In this document: one piece after another, positions 8,413 to 17,703 of the stretch | How the letters are laid out: every line of letters starts with the position of its first letter | How positions within the stretch are numbered: position 1 is the stretch's first letter | NCBI GenBank assembly: GCA_963785755.1 | Contig: CAWAXG010000063.1 | Location: 30,864-94,863 of the forward strand | Length of the DNA: 64,000 nt | DNA from: JACCXG01 sp963785755 | Lineage (GTDB): Bacteria; Acidobacteriota; Vicinamibacteria; Vicinamibacterales; 2-12-FULL-66-21 | Direction: 5' to 3' | Translations under genes and position numbers: made by a program | Notes under the pieces: model-generated | Databases searched by the model: none | The model's input: only the letters and a program-made list of their open reading frames with translations | What the model was told of the DNA's origin: nothing

Positions 8413-10780
8413 TCAGCCGCGGCTCAAGAATCTTTCCGCGGCCTCGAGCCAGTTCAACCCGTCTGGCCCCGCAGGCGTCACGGCGCCCAACCACTCACGC
8501 GCCTTCGCCTCGACCAGCCGCCACTCTCCACGTGTCTCCGACGCATTCAGATGCAGCCACATGATCGCAAGGGCGGTGGCCCAGGCACGGCGAGCGTCGG
8601 CGACGCTGGCGTCCGTTCCGAGGGGGGCTTCAAGGTCCACCAGATTGCTGCCGATCGTCGCGGCGAACCGGTCGTCGAGCTCCCACGATCCATCGGCGCG
8701 CTGCAGGCTGATCAGGGCCACGAATCGCCGGACGGCTTGCGGCGGACCGGCCGCTCCGCGCTCTACCGGCCCGCGTCGCAGCCATGAACTCCTGGGTGAA
8801 GCGCTCCTCATGAACGACACATCCTCCATGGAACGCCGATGAGCTGCTGCCCCGTCCGCTCGTCCCGATACTTCGAGTCTTGCCTCGGCTAAAAACCTGC
8901 GCGTCGGACAACGCTGACAGACTGACGAAGGACCCGGTCTGCCGCAAATCCGTAACGTTGCGGCGACGGCCGCCCCATCCCGTCGTGAGTGCAATCGGCA
9001 CGCGACGAAGCTCCACATCACCAGCGACCGGCGCATCCCGCCGTTCGATGGCGACGTACGACGCCTCCCGCGAGATCAGGCCGTATCGGATGCTCAACTC
9101 GACAATCTCGCTGGTGACCGACTGCTGCTTCCGGCCGTGCTGACGCGAGCCTCGGGTCGCGGTCCATTCCGTGGACTCTTCGAGCTCGCGGATGCGGGCT
9201 CGCGCCGCGAGCGTGGCAACAGTGCGGCCGGCCGCAACTCGCGAGGGATCGAGACGCAGCTCGAAGCTGACGGGGCCGGACGCGGCGTCGGCGGTCAATC
9301 GCACCGTCGTGGGCTGCCATGGCGCCGGAACGCTGCGGAGGAAGCCATAGAGAATCAGCCGCCCATTCGAAAAGATCGGCGGCGGCGAGGCTGGCGCGGC
9401 CGTAACCTCGAGGCCCCCCCAATCCACGCACACATTGGTCAACGCGGGCGACAGCAGACGCCCGAACTGACGGACCACCTTTGGTTCGATGCGCTCACCG
9501 GGGTAGATGAACTCCGCTGTGCCTCCACCGGCCCGCGCCAGCCCTTTGACGAGATGAGGGCTCGCACCGGCGCCGATTCCGAACGTGAAGATCCGCGCGC
9601 GGGGCGCGTGCGTCGCCGCCAGCTGCAGGGCGGCATCCGTGTTCGTGATCTGACCGTCGGTGATCACGACGATCCGCCGGGCCAGCGATCCGAGCGGCTG
9701 TTCCAGGGCGGCCGTGATCGCGGGCAGGAGCTCCGTGCCACCCAGATCAGCCTCGAGGTTTGCCACGTACCTACTGGCCTCCTGCAGGCTCGCCTCGGTG
9801 TAGTCGCGGCACCCTGCGAAGAGTGCATCCGTCGTCGAGCCGAACCCGATGATGTTGAACCGGCAGCCCGCAATCATCGATCGCAGACAGAGCTGCAGCG
9901 CGTTCCGCACCTCGGCGATCGATGTGCCCTGCATCGAGCCGGACCGGTCGACCACGAAGACGATCTCCGCAGGCGAGGTCTGGTCCGGCAGTTTCGGCAC
10001 GAGCGCGAGCGCGATCGCGTGCGCGCCGGCCTCGTCTTTCTCGATCGACGATTGCGGCACCTCGAACGCCGGCGCATCGACGATCAGCACGAAGTCGCGA
10101 TCGAGAGCGGTCTCACGCTGCGACAAGGCGACTGTCGCATTGTTGCCGTTCAGGCCAACCGAGATGGCATGCGACGGAGATTCGATGCGCTCGATCGCGC
10201 CGGCCATCGACAGCGTGACCTTGAGCTCGAGGCCGTACGGCACGCTCCACATCAGCGGAGGATTGAGCGTCTCGGCATCCGGCCGCCCCACACCGGCGTG
10301 GTCCGCGGCCGGCGCATAGCGGGGTGAGACGGTCGTCGGCATCGCAAACCGCAGGCTGCCGCCGTCCACGCTCAGCTCCGTGACGTAGCTGATCTTCAGC
10401 AGCACCTCCTTTCCGGGCAGCAGGTTGCCGACGCTGGCCTGGAACACGTCCGGCCGCTCCTCGTCCAGCAGCATCGCTCCGTGCCCCTGCTCCATCGCAT
10501 CGTCGTACATGCGGAACGCTTCCTCGCGCTCCTTCACTTCCCCGACGACGAGCGTGCCGTCGATGACGGCTTCGAACGCGCAGACCGCTGCGCCTTCGTC
10601 CAGCGGAAACAGGTAGACCGCTTCGATCGGCTTCTCCTCCAGGTTGACGAAGCGCTGTGTGATCGTCACTCGCCCGCACAGATTCGAGATTTCCGCGTCG
10701 ATCGCAACGCCCGTCAGCGGAACCGGTACGTTGTCCGTGGTGATCAGGCCGGAGCGCGGCAGTGTGGCTGTTTCAGGCAT
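8413..10780 (-). CDS. VIT and von Willebrand factor A domain protein
   Basis: About 790 residues with one frame change near 8760. The N-terminal 135 residues match a VIT domain (GRVTITQRFVNLEEKPIEA, AVYLFPLDEGAAVCAFEA). A VWA domain occupies about 270-440, with the MIDAS motif VVDRSGSMQGTS and later VVITDGQITNTDAA. The C terminus contains a helical segment in the second frame (LISLQRADGSWELDDRF) such as is seen at the end of VIT/VWA proteins. No signal peptide or membrane helix is evident, so a cytoplasmic protein is likely. The ATG at 10780 overlaps the MerR stop by eight bases, so the two are co-transcribed. Bacterial VIT-VWA proteins act in protein-protein contacts, but this one's partner is unknown. 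Confidence 0.85.
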
Positions 10781-11210
10781 CGGTATCCTCGACTCTCATG
10801 GACGGACGGAAATGTACGCGGCACCAGTCGGCAAGATCCTGGAGCTTTCCCGGCGGGGGCAGTCGGATGTTGCCCGCGATGTTCAGCTCGACGCCGGGCG
10901 CCAGCGTGAGTCGGCGCCAGAGCGTGCGCTCCAACGCGGGCTCCTCGCGCGGTTGCGCCCGCGCATCAGCCTGCTGCCGCCGGCCAGGTGCGGCGAGTGT
11001 GTGCTTGATCTCGTCGAGCGAGCGGCCAGCCTCCTGCATCGCCTTGACGCGCAGCAACTGATCGAGATGTTCCTGGCCGTAGTGATTGCCCCGGCCCACG
11101 CCGAGCGGGGCTGGCAGCAGGCCTTCCTGAACGTAGTAGCGGACGGTGCGCCGCGAGACGCTGGCAAGTTCGGCGAGGTCGCCGATGGCATAGCGGGTTG
11201 CGTCGTCCAC
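10773..11210 (-). CDS. MerR-family transcriptional regulator
   Basis: This 145-residue protein opens with a winged helix-turn-helix (YAIGDLAELASVSRRTVRYY) followed by VQEGLLPAPLG and GNHYGQEHLDQLLRVKAMQ, the standard MerR DNA-binding and linker layout. The C-terminal part, about residues 80-145, contains no cysteine pair for metal sensing. The GTG start at 11210 sits seven bases downstream of a -10 box, so the mRNA may be leaderless. It overlaps and precedes the VIT-VWA gene, forming a two-gene operon that it probably controls together with itself through the palindrome in its own promoter spacer. Confidence 0.88.
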   Translation of the reverse strand: MDDATRYAIGDLAELASVSRRTVRYYVQEGLLPAPLGVGRGNHYGQEHLDQLLRVKAMQEAGRSLDEIKHTLAAPGRRQQADARAQPREEPALERTLWRRLTLAPGVELNIAGNIRLPPPGKLQDLADWCRVHFRPSMRVEDTDA

Positions 11211-11217
11211 GAAGACG

Positions 11218-11246
11218 AATATAGACAGTTACTGTCACATTGTCAA
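11218..11246 (-). promoter_or_regulatory. sigma-70 promoter with palindromic operator for the MerR/VIT-VWA operon
   Basis: On the minus strand TTGACA (11241-11246) and TATATT (11218-11223) are separated by 17 bases. The spacer holds the perfect palindrome GACAGT-T-ACTGTC (11224-11236), and a wider GACAGTT/AACTGTC inverted pair spans 11224-11251. A dyad between -35 and -10 is the usual MerR operator position, although MerR activators commonly use 19-20 base spacers. With 17 bases, simple repression is the more natural reading. Transcription would start at about the GTG codon. Confidence 0.75.
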
Positions 11247-11287
11247 CTGTCGCATTAAAGGCGGCACTCGCCGGCGCAATCGGCACG

Positions 11288-14009
11288 TCAGCGCTGTGGT
11301 GCTCTTCCCACGTCGCCTCGCTCCGTGCCAGGAGCGCCGCGAGGATGTCGCGCAATGTAGCCGCCCCGTAGGGTCAGCAGCTTCTTGCCCGGCACGAACG
11401 GCACGGGCGCGGGTGACGACAGAGCGAGCGACGCCGCGCCCACTCCGAGCAGCGCTGATGGAATGTTGACCTCACAGCGTGATGTGGGATCGACCGCACA
11501 CGTGCCGACCGGCGCGCCGTTGACGGTCATGCCGACGCTCACCTCTCCCTCGGCAATGAGGTTGAGCACCATCGAATAGTCGTGCGTCGGTGAAAGCGGC
11601 AGGCGCAGCACGGCGAAATTCTCTGCGCCGCGAACCGGACCGGTATCGGTTCGTGTTGGCGGCCCCCAGCCGACGCCGAAGTACGCCTCGCTCTCGGAGT
11701 CCGGTCTCAGCAGCGCACCGTCGGACGATGACGTGAACAGAGGCAGCTGAGCGTATCCGCACAACTTCACCGAGGGCTGGCTGCCGCCAGCTTTGAGCTT
11801 CGCCCGTGCCTGGCCGGTAATGCCATCGAAGGCGACTCGAAAGGCCGGGCGGTAGCCGCGGAGCCGACTGAGCTCCACGGCGAGCACATATCCGCCCTCT
11901 GGATGTTCTTTCGCGCTCACGACATGCGCAGAGCTCTGGCTCAGCATGTCCAATCCGCGAGCGCGCACCCCCGTGGCTTCAGGAAACCACATGTCGACCG
12001 TGACCACTCCGCCGATCGCAAAGACGGTCGTGACCCAGCTTCCCGACTCGAGCACCCGAGTCACGTCGTTCCATTGCTCGGTCCCGACCTCGACGCACAC
12101 ATTCTCGCCCCTGACCTCGTAGAAACGCGCCGGAAACGGCACGCGAGCTTCGCCCGGCGGCAATTCGAACGTGCGTCCGATCCGGCCATCGGGCGTGAAC
12201 ATCACGACGGCGGTTCCCAGTGTGGTGTAGCTGATTCTCCGGCCGCCGATTTCGATCCGCGCCCCTCGATGATCAGCCGACGCACTCACGGCGCCGGCGA
12301 ACAGAGGCAGCGCGTGCTTGAGCGTCGCCTCGTCCAGTGTCAGCGACGCCGCCGCGCCATCCTGCTGCCACGCCGCCGCCGACGTGCCGACGACGCGAGC
12401 GAATGCAGAGTGCGCGCGCTGGCGACCAACCGATCCGGTGCGCCACAGGTCTTCGCCCACGAGCTCGCGCGGAAGCGGGGAATTCGCGCTGCCGGCGACG
12501 ATCACCGTTCCACGGGGCAGGCCGCGCACCCAGTCGTCGACGGGCGGTCCGGAAACCGGTGACCGCTCGAAGTGGAGACCGTCGGTGGCCAGGTACGTCG
12601 CAGCCGTATCGAACGCGAACACGCGCCGCCCCTTTCGAAGCGCCTCGCGCACCGCGTCGCCTCCGTACGGGATGCTCTCGAGTTCGCTCGTCCGTCCGGA
12701 TTCTCCCGTGACGGCGAGATACATCAGCGTCATGTCGCGCGCGTACCCATCCGCGACGACCGCTGCGCGATCGGGGAGCTGCTGATAGGCGGCGCGAACG
12801 AACTCGGCATCAGCGGTCTGACCACGCTGGTCGACGGCCAGGTAATTGGTGAGCAGGTTCCTGATCGGAATTGCAGCCCCGAGCGCGACGCCGATGAGGC
12901 CGGTGAGCAGGGCCATCAGCCGCGCGAAGGATGGCGTGCGCACGGCTCCATGGACCGCGTCCAGGCCGACGGCGGCAAGCGGCCAGACCAGGACGACGAC
13001 CGGGATGATGAAACCGGAGACATCCCCCGAGAGATTCACGACCATCGCGAACGTGCCCGCGGCCGCAAGCATCACCAGAACGGCTGAAAGATTGCGCCGG
13101 CGCAACGCGGTCACCATGCCAATCACCATCGCCGCCACGCCTAGTGGCGTGAGGTCCACGCCGATGAACGACGACACCGTCGGGATCTGATAGCCAAACA
13201 GATCCGCGGGGCTGAAGGCGAAGCGTTGGTCGGCAAATCGCTCAGCGGTCACGATCCCGACCAGCTCAGTGACCGACATCGCGCTGCTCTCGAGGTAGGG
13301 CGCCGCCTGGGACGTCCGGAGAATGATGAAGCCGGTACTGCGCAACGCCGATAACCAGGATGACCAGAATCACGAGCAGCAGTCGAAGCGTGATGACGCG
13401 CCGATCGCGAAGCAGGACGTAGATGACCAGCGCCGGCGCAATGCCGATGATGGTCAGGTGGTTCCCCAGCCCTACCGAGGCGACCGCCGCCGACGCGAGG
13501 AGCAACCGGCGGTCCCGAGACGCCCCCCAGCCGAGCAGGAGCGCGACAGCCGTGACCGCCACGACCGCGGCAAGGCTGTAGACCTCCGCGAAGAGGGCGC
13601 CACGCCAGAAGTTTGCACCGGTCGCGAGACCGAGCGACGCGAACGCGGCGGCCCCGCGCGAGCTGCCGATCTGCCGGCAGACCAGAAACGCCACCGCAGC
13701 CGCGATCGCGGCCATCACCGCTGAAAACAGATTGGCCCGATACGCAATCGTCCCGATCGGCAGCTGCACGAAGAGATGCGAGAGCAGCACGTAGAGGGGA
13801 TAGCCCGGGGGATGCGCGGTACCGAGGACATGGCCCAGGAACTGAAACTTGGGCGTGTCCTCGGGGCCGCCGATATCAGGAAGGACCGTAAAGGCGTAGA
13901 GCGTCAGGGCAAGCACGAAAACGGCAGACGCCGTGACCCAATCCTTCTTCTCGAGATGAAAGGGGGGCAGGGTCCACGACGGCTGCGGCGCAGGAGGGCT
14001 GGTGGTCAC
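11288..14009 (-). CDS. DUF2723 membrane protein (GT-C-like glycosyltransferase family)
   Basis: About 906 residues with a GTG start at 14009 and one frame change near 13340. The N-terminal half is multi-spanning, beginning WVTASAVFVLALTLYAF. It carries the DUF2723 signatures GGPEDTPKFQFLGHVLGTAH, PPGYPLYVLLSHLF, FSAVMAAIAAAVAFLV and ALFAEVYSLAAV. The aspartate/glutamate pair in the first loop is where GT-C lipid-sugar glycosyltransferases hold their catalytic acid. The C-terminal 500 residues are soluble and probably extracytoplasmic, with no domain I can name. It lies downstream of the MerR gene's promoter but on the same strand as separate genes, so it probably has its own promoter in 14010-14135. 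The substrate is unknown. Confidence 0.82.
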
Positions 14010-14134
14010 AGGGGACTGTCAGAGGATAGCGCCCGACGTGACGGTTGGAAAGAACCCGGCAGACTACGGGGATCAGGGAACGGGACTGGGGACTCGGGGT
14101 GGTGGGCGGGGGCTTCGCTGGCCGCCATCCGCTA

Positions 14135-14250
14135 TTGATCACGTCGGGATCGGTGATCGGTGATCAGTGATCGGCGACAGCCAGTAGCTGAAGACCCGTG
14201 GATTCGATCCCCGATCACTGATCACCGGTCACGACACCAATCCACTGATC
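14135..14250. repeat. second GATCGGT-family element with the same core
   Basis: GATCGGT-type units (14135-14173), a core at 14174-14216 matching 8308-8352 with few differences, and reverse-complement units (GATCACTGATCACCGG) to 14250. It lies between the DUF2723 start and the alkaline phosphatase stop. A looser GGGACTCGGG-like stretch at 14070-14100 may belong to yet another repeat. Confidence 0.8.
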
Positions 14251-14264
14251 CTCAACCGAACTGC

Positions 14265-15392
14265 CTATTTCCCGCCTGCTGTCGAGGTGCCGCTCGTCTC
14301 CCAGCCGTACGCGGCCATCATCACCTTGAAGAGATCGGTGTTCGCCAGGTAGCCGCGCACGCGCTCGGCGCCCGGGCCCTGCGCGGCGGCGAGCACTTCC
14401 TCGCCGGTGTGGCCGTTGTCCATGCGCAGCGCCGGGATGCGGAGGGGCCCTTTCGGCGCTTCCGCTTCCGCTTTCTCGAGTCCTTCCAGCAGCGGCTGAT
14501 CGAGCGTCCCGCCGCGGAGCCGCAGGTCGAACGAGTGATCGGCGGTGAACAGCAACAGCGTGTCCGGACCGACCGTGCGCGCGATCCGTTCGATGACGCG
14601 ATCGAATGTGACCATCCGGTCCAGACCGCGGCGGATCCGGTCCGTATGGACGTCCCACTCGACCATCAGGAAATAGCCGCGCGGATTGCGCGACAGGATC
14701 GGAATGGTGCGGTCCACTGCCGTTTGAAGATCGAACTCTCCTGAGTCGAACATGACGATCGTCCGTGATGCGTCCGGAGCCATCTCCGAAAACGTGGACA
14801 GCAGCGGACGGCCGCGTTCGCGCGCCAGCGTCTCCATATCGACGCCAGTCTCCGACAACGCCTTGGCGACCGACCCGCGTCCGCCGCCGATCATCACGTC
14901 GACGCCATCGCCGAAGCGCGGCGCGAAAATCTGCGGGAAGATCACCGCGGTCAGCCCGCGGTCGTTGGCCTTCGCGTAGGTGGACGCCGGCGTCGCGCCG
15001 GTGAGCGAATCGTTCGTGATCACGCCTGTCGACAGCCCGCGCTCCTCCGCGTACTCGAGGATCGTCTTCAGCGGCTCACCATCGACCTTCTTCCGCACCG
15101 CGGTCCTCGACTGCCCGATCACGCCGTTGTTCGTCCGCTCGCCGGTGACGATGGCGGTCATGCCGGCCGCCGAATCGGTGACGAGGCTCGAGGCGCTCGA
15201 GGTCTCCGACAGCGCGATGTGCGGCATCCGTTGAACGAACAAACGCCGCGGCGCGCCGTACCCGTGAAGGCTCGCGGCGGCTATGGTCGACGTGCCGCCG
15301 GCGTCCGCGAGGAAGAGAATCACGTTGCGCGCTCGCGGCTGAGCCGAGAGGGCGACGGGCACGAACAGCAGGGTCAGAAGAGCTCTTCGCAT
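14265..15392 (-). CDS. alkaline phosphatase (PhoA-like superfamily), secreted
   Basis: The 375-residue protein starts at ATG 15392 with a signal peptide (MRRALLTLLFVPVALSAQPR); an upstream in-frame start would add about 34 unlikely residues. Alkaline-phosphatase residues are visible in order: NVILFLADAGG (first metal Asp), SLVTDSAAGMTA (nucleophile Ser in the D-S-A context), WDVHTDR (metal Asp/His), LLFTADHSFD (Asp-His) and NGHTGEEV (last metal His). The enzyme hydrolyses phosphomonoesters in the periplasm. The family is usually 400-500 residues, so this is a short member. The frame is unbroken. The stop is 14 bases from a repeat element. Confidence 0.9.
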   Translation of the reverse strand: MRRALLTLLFVPVALSAQPRARNVILFLADAGGTSTIAAASLHGYGAPRRLFVQRMPHIALSETSSASSLVTDSAAGMTAIVTGERTNNGVIGQSRTAVRKKVDGEPLKTILEYAEERGLSTGVITNDSLTGATPASTYAKANDRGLTAVIFPQIFAPRFGDGVDVMIGGGRGSVAKALSETGVDMETLARERGRPLLSTFSEMAPDASRTIVMFDSGEFDLQTAVDRTIPILSRNPRGYFLMVEWDVHTDRIRRGLDRMVTFDRVIERIARTVGPDTLLLFTADHSFDLRLRGGTLDQPLLEGLEKAEAEAPKGPLRIPALRMDNGHTGEEVLAAAQGPGAERVRGYLANTDLFKVMMAAYGWETSGTSTAGGK

Positions 15393-15483
15393 GGCGGCTA
15401 CCGATCCTGATTGGCGCACATGAGCGGCAGGCAGGAGTATACCGTTCCGCATGCAAAGGCGATATGACGAGGGTTCCACGGGG

Positions 15484-15570
15484 TCAAGTCGCAAGGGGCA
15501 AGTACAACGGAAGGAACAAAGAGATCGGCGATGCTCTTTCCGTTGGTACTTGCGACCTGGTACTTGTTAC
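15484..15570. repeat. inverted repeat of a GCAAGTA-like unit
   Basis: The left arm (GCAAGTACAACGGAA ... AAAGAG, 15497-15532) pairs with the right arm (CTCTTTCCGTTGGTACTTGC, 15534-15553) around a short loop, flanked by further AAGTC/ACTTG units. It lies between the alkaline phosphatase start and the PASTA pseudogene stop. Confidence 0.7.
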
Positions 15571-15586
15571 GTCAGTTCTTCGTGCG

Positions 15587-17652
15587 TCACCGCACTTCCA
15601 CCGCCGCGAGGTTCCAGCGATCGTTGGTCGGCGCCGTGGCGTTCAGCTGCACGACAGTCCCTGGAGTGGCGATCGCCGTCGAGCGGGTCTGCACCCAGTA
15701 CGTCCCGGTCGACGTCATGTCGATCCACTGCTGCACCATGACCTGGTCGGCTTCGAGCGTGCGGGCAACGGCGCGGTCGAATCATTTCCTACGGCATAGA
15801 CACGCGAGTTTGGCGCCGTGGTGGTCAGCGAGATCGTCGGGCCGCCTGAGGCCCGCTGGCGATCGCCGACGCGCCGACGGCCGTCGCGCCGGTAAACAGC
15901 ACGACCGTCAGCGACTGGCGGTAGAGGGTGAATCGCTGCTGCGCGCGCACCTGAACGTTCGTCAGCGAATTCGGCGCGTTCGCAACCCAGATCTCCGACA
16001 CACCGCGCTGGGCGTTGACACGCCGCACGAGGGTCCACGTGAGACCGGCGCCGCTCACGGCCAGTGTCTGGGTCGAGCCGCCGGGCTGTCGGACGCGGCA
16101 AAGGCGACGAGCAGCCGCGGTCCCGTCGTGCTGAAAGCCGCGGTCGTACGCGTCCCCGATCGATTCGACACGATGACGTTGCTCTGAACGGGCCCCGGTG
16201 GCGGCGGGCCCGTCGAGACGACCAGATTGACGGCTACTCCCTGCGCGACCTGCGCCCCGGCCTGCGGCGACTGGCTGATGACGGTTCCCGCCGGCACGGT
16301 ATTGCTCGCGCCGGTCGACACGACGCGGACCGCGAGGCCAGCGCCGACGATTGCGTCAGCTGCTGCCTGCTCCGTCAGCCCAACGACGTCCGGAACGCTC
16401 ACGGGCGGAGCGCCGTCCGAGATCACGAACGACACCTGGGATCCAGGCTGCGCCTGCGCTCGGCCCGACGGGTTCTGACTCACGACGCGCCCGGCGGGAA
16501 CACTGCTGCTCGGTGCCGAGGTGACGGTGCCGACCACGAGACCGGCGTTGGCGATTGCGGTGCCCGCGGCGGCCTGTGTGAGACCGAGCACGCTCGGAAC
16601 GGTTGCCGGCCCCGCAGGCACCCATTCGAACAGGTAAGCCTGGCCAGCCGGGCTCGTTGCTGCTGAGCGTCAGCGCCTGCCACGCTGTTCCCGTACAGGT
16701 GAACTCGGTGAGGCCGTTCATCGACGACACGTAGACCTGCCTGGTCCCGTAATTGCGGCCGTAGCCGATCACGATGTCGGTGCTGCCATTCAGTGTGGCC
16801 ATCACCGATGCCTGCCACTGCCCGTTGACCCACGAGACTTCGTACACCTGGCTGCTGTTGGCGGCTGCGAGATACAGCCGGTTGACGCCGTCGTTCCGGC
16901 CGGGGCCAACCTCGCCGTTGTGCATCTCGCCGTCGGCCGCAACACCAAACGGCATCTGCGCAAACGTCGACGCGGCGCCGGTGTAGTCATAGGCGTAGAC
17001 GACGCCGTCGCCGCCCGAGGCGATGACGCGCTGCCGGCCAATGTTCCCGATGTCGCCGACGATGGCGCCGTAGAAGAGCGCTGGCGTATCGCCCATCGCC
17101 TCCTGACGCCACGACCCGGCTGTGCTTCGCGGCTGCACGGTAAGCGTGGGAGACAGTTCGAGAAAGTAGGTCGCTGAATCAGATCGACCGATCGTGACCG
17201 AATCGTTGTAGGAAATGATGTGGAAGCGCGCCGCTTCCCCAACGGATACGTTCATCAGCGACTGCAGCTCGCCGGCGGTCAGCGCTCGCCGGTGAATGCG
17301 CAGATCGTCGATGAGTCCGGAAAAGGGACTCGCCACAGATGCTGTTGCCGCCGATGCGCAGCGCCCCGGTCGTGGCTGTGACGCTGCCGGCAATGGTGCG
17401 CGGTACCGGCCAGCGCGCCGTTGACGTACAACCGCAGCGCCGCGCCGTCATACGTCGTGGCGAGATGCGTCCACGTGTTGAGCGCGAGCTGCGCAGTGCC
17501 GGGCGCTCCGGAGTCGCTGCTGCCGATCCGGACGTAGGACGCGGGGCGCGGCGCGTTGTCGTGGGCGTAGAGCGCGTAAGCCAGTCCGCCGGTGAGTCTC
17601 CTTGAGCAGCACCGTCCGCCAGCCGCTGAGCGCCGCCGGCGGGACCCATGCG
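15587..17652 (-). pseudogene. 5'-truncated LamG / propeller / PASTA secreted protein
   Basis: Reading right to left, homology begins in the middle of a LamG (concanavalin-like) domain at WVPPAALSGWRTVLLKE near 17650. It continues through ALYAHDNAPRPASYVRIG and THLATTYDGAALRLYVNG to LIDDLRIHRRALTAGEL. A propeller-like region follows (IASGGDGVVYAYDYTG, GYGRNYGTRQVYVSSMNG). Two PASTA domains come next (VPSVLGLTQAAAGTAIANAG and VPDVVGLTEQAAADAIVGAG). A beta-rich tail ends in RWNLAAVEVR. There are at least five frame changes. The first half of LamG and any signal peptide are missing: the sequence upstream is the terminator of the neighbouring permease. This is a genuine truncation, not only a sequence error, so the gene is probably dead. 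Confidence 0.75.
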
Positions 17653-17663
17653 ATAAGGGATTC

Positions 17664-17697
17664 AAAAAGGTTCCTTCCGCCTTCACAGGCGGAAGAA
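17664..17697 (-). terminator. intrinsic terminator of the ADOP permease at 17704
   Basis: On the minus strand, just after the permease stop, the stem TTCCGCCT-GTGA-AGGCGGAA is followed by GGAACCTTTTT. This is a Rho-independent layout with an 8-9 bp GC-rich stem and a five-U tail. Confidence 0.8.
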
Positions 17698-17703
17698 TTG
17701 AAC

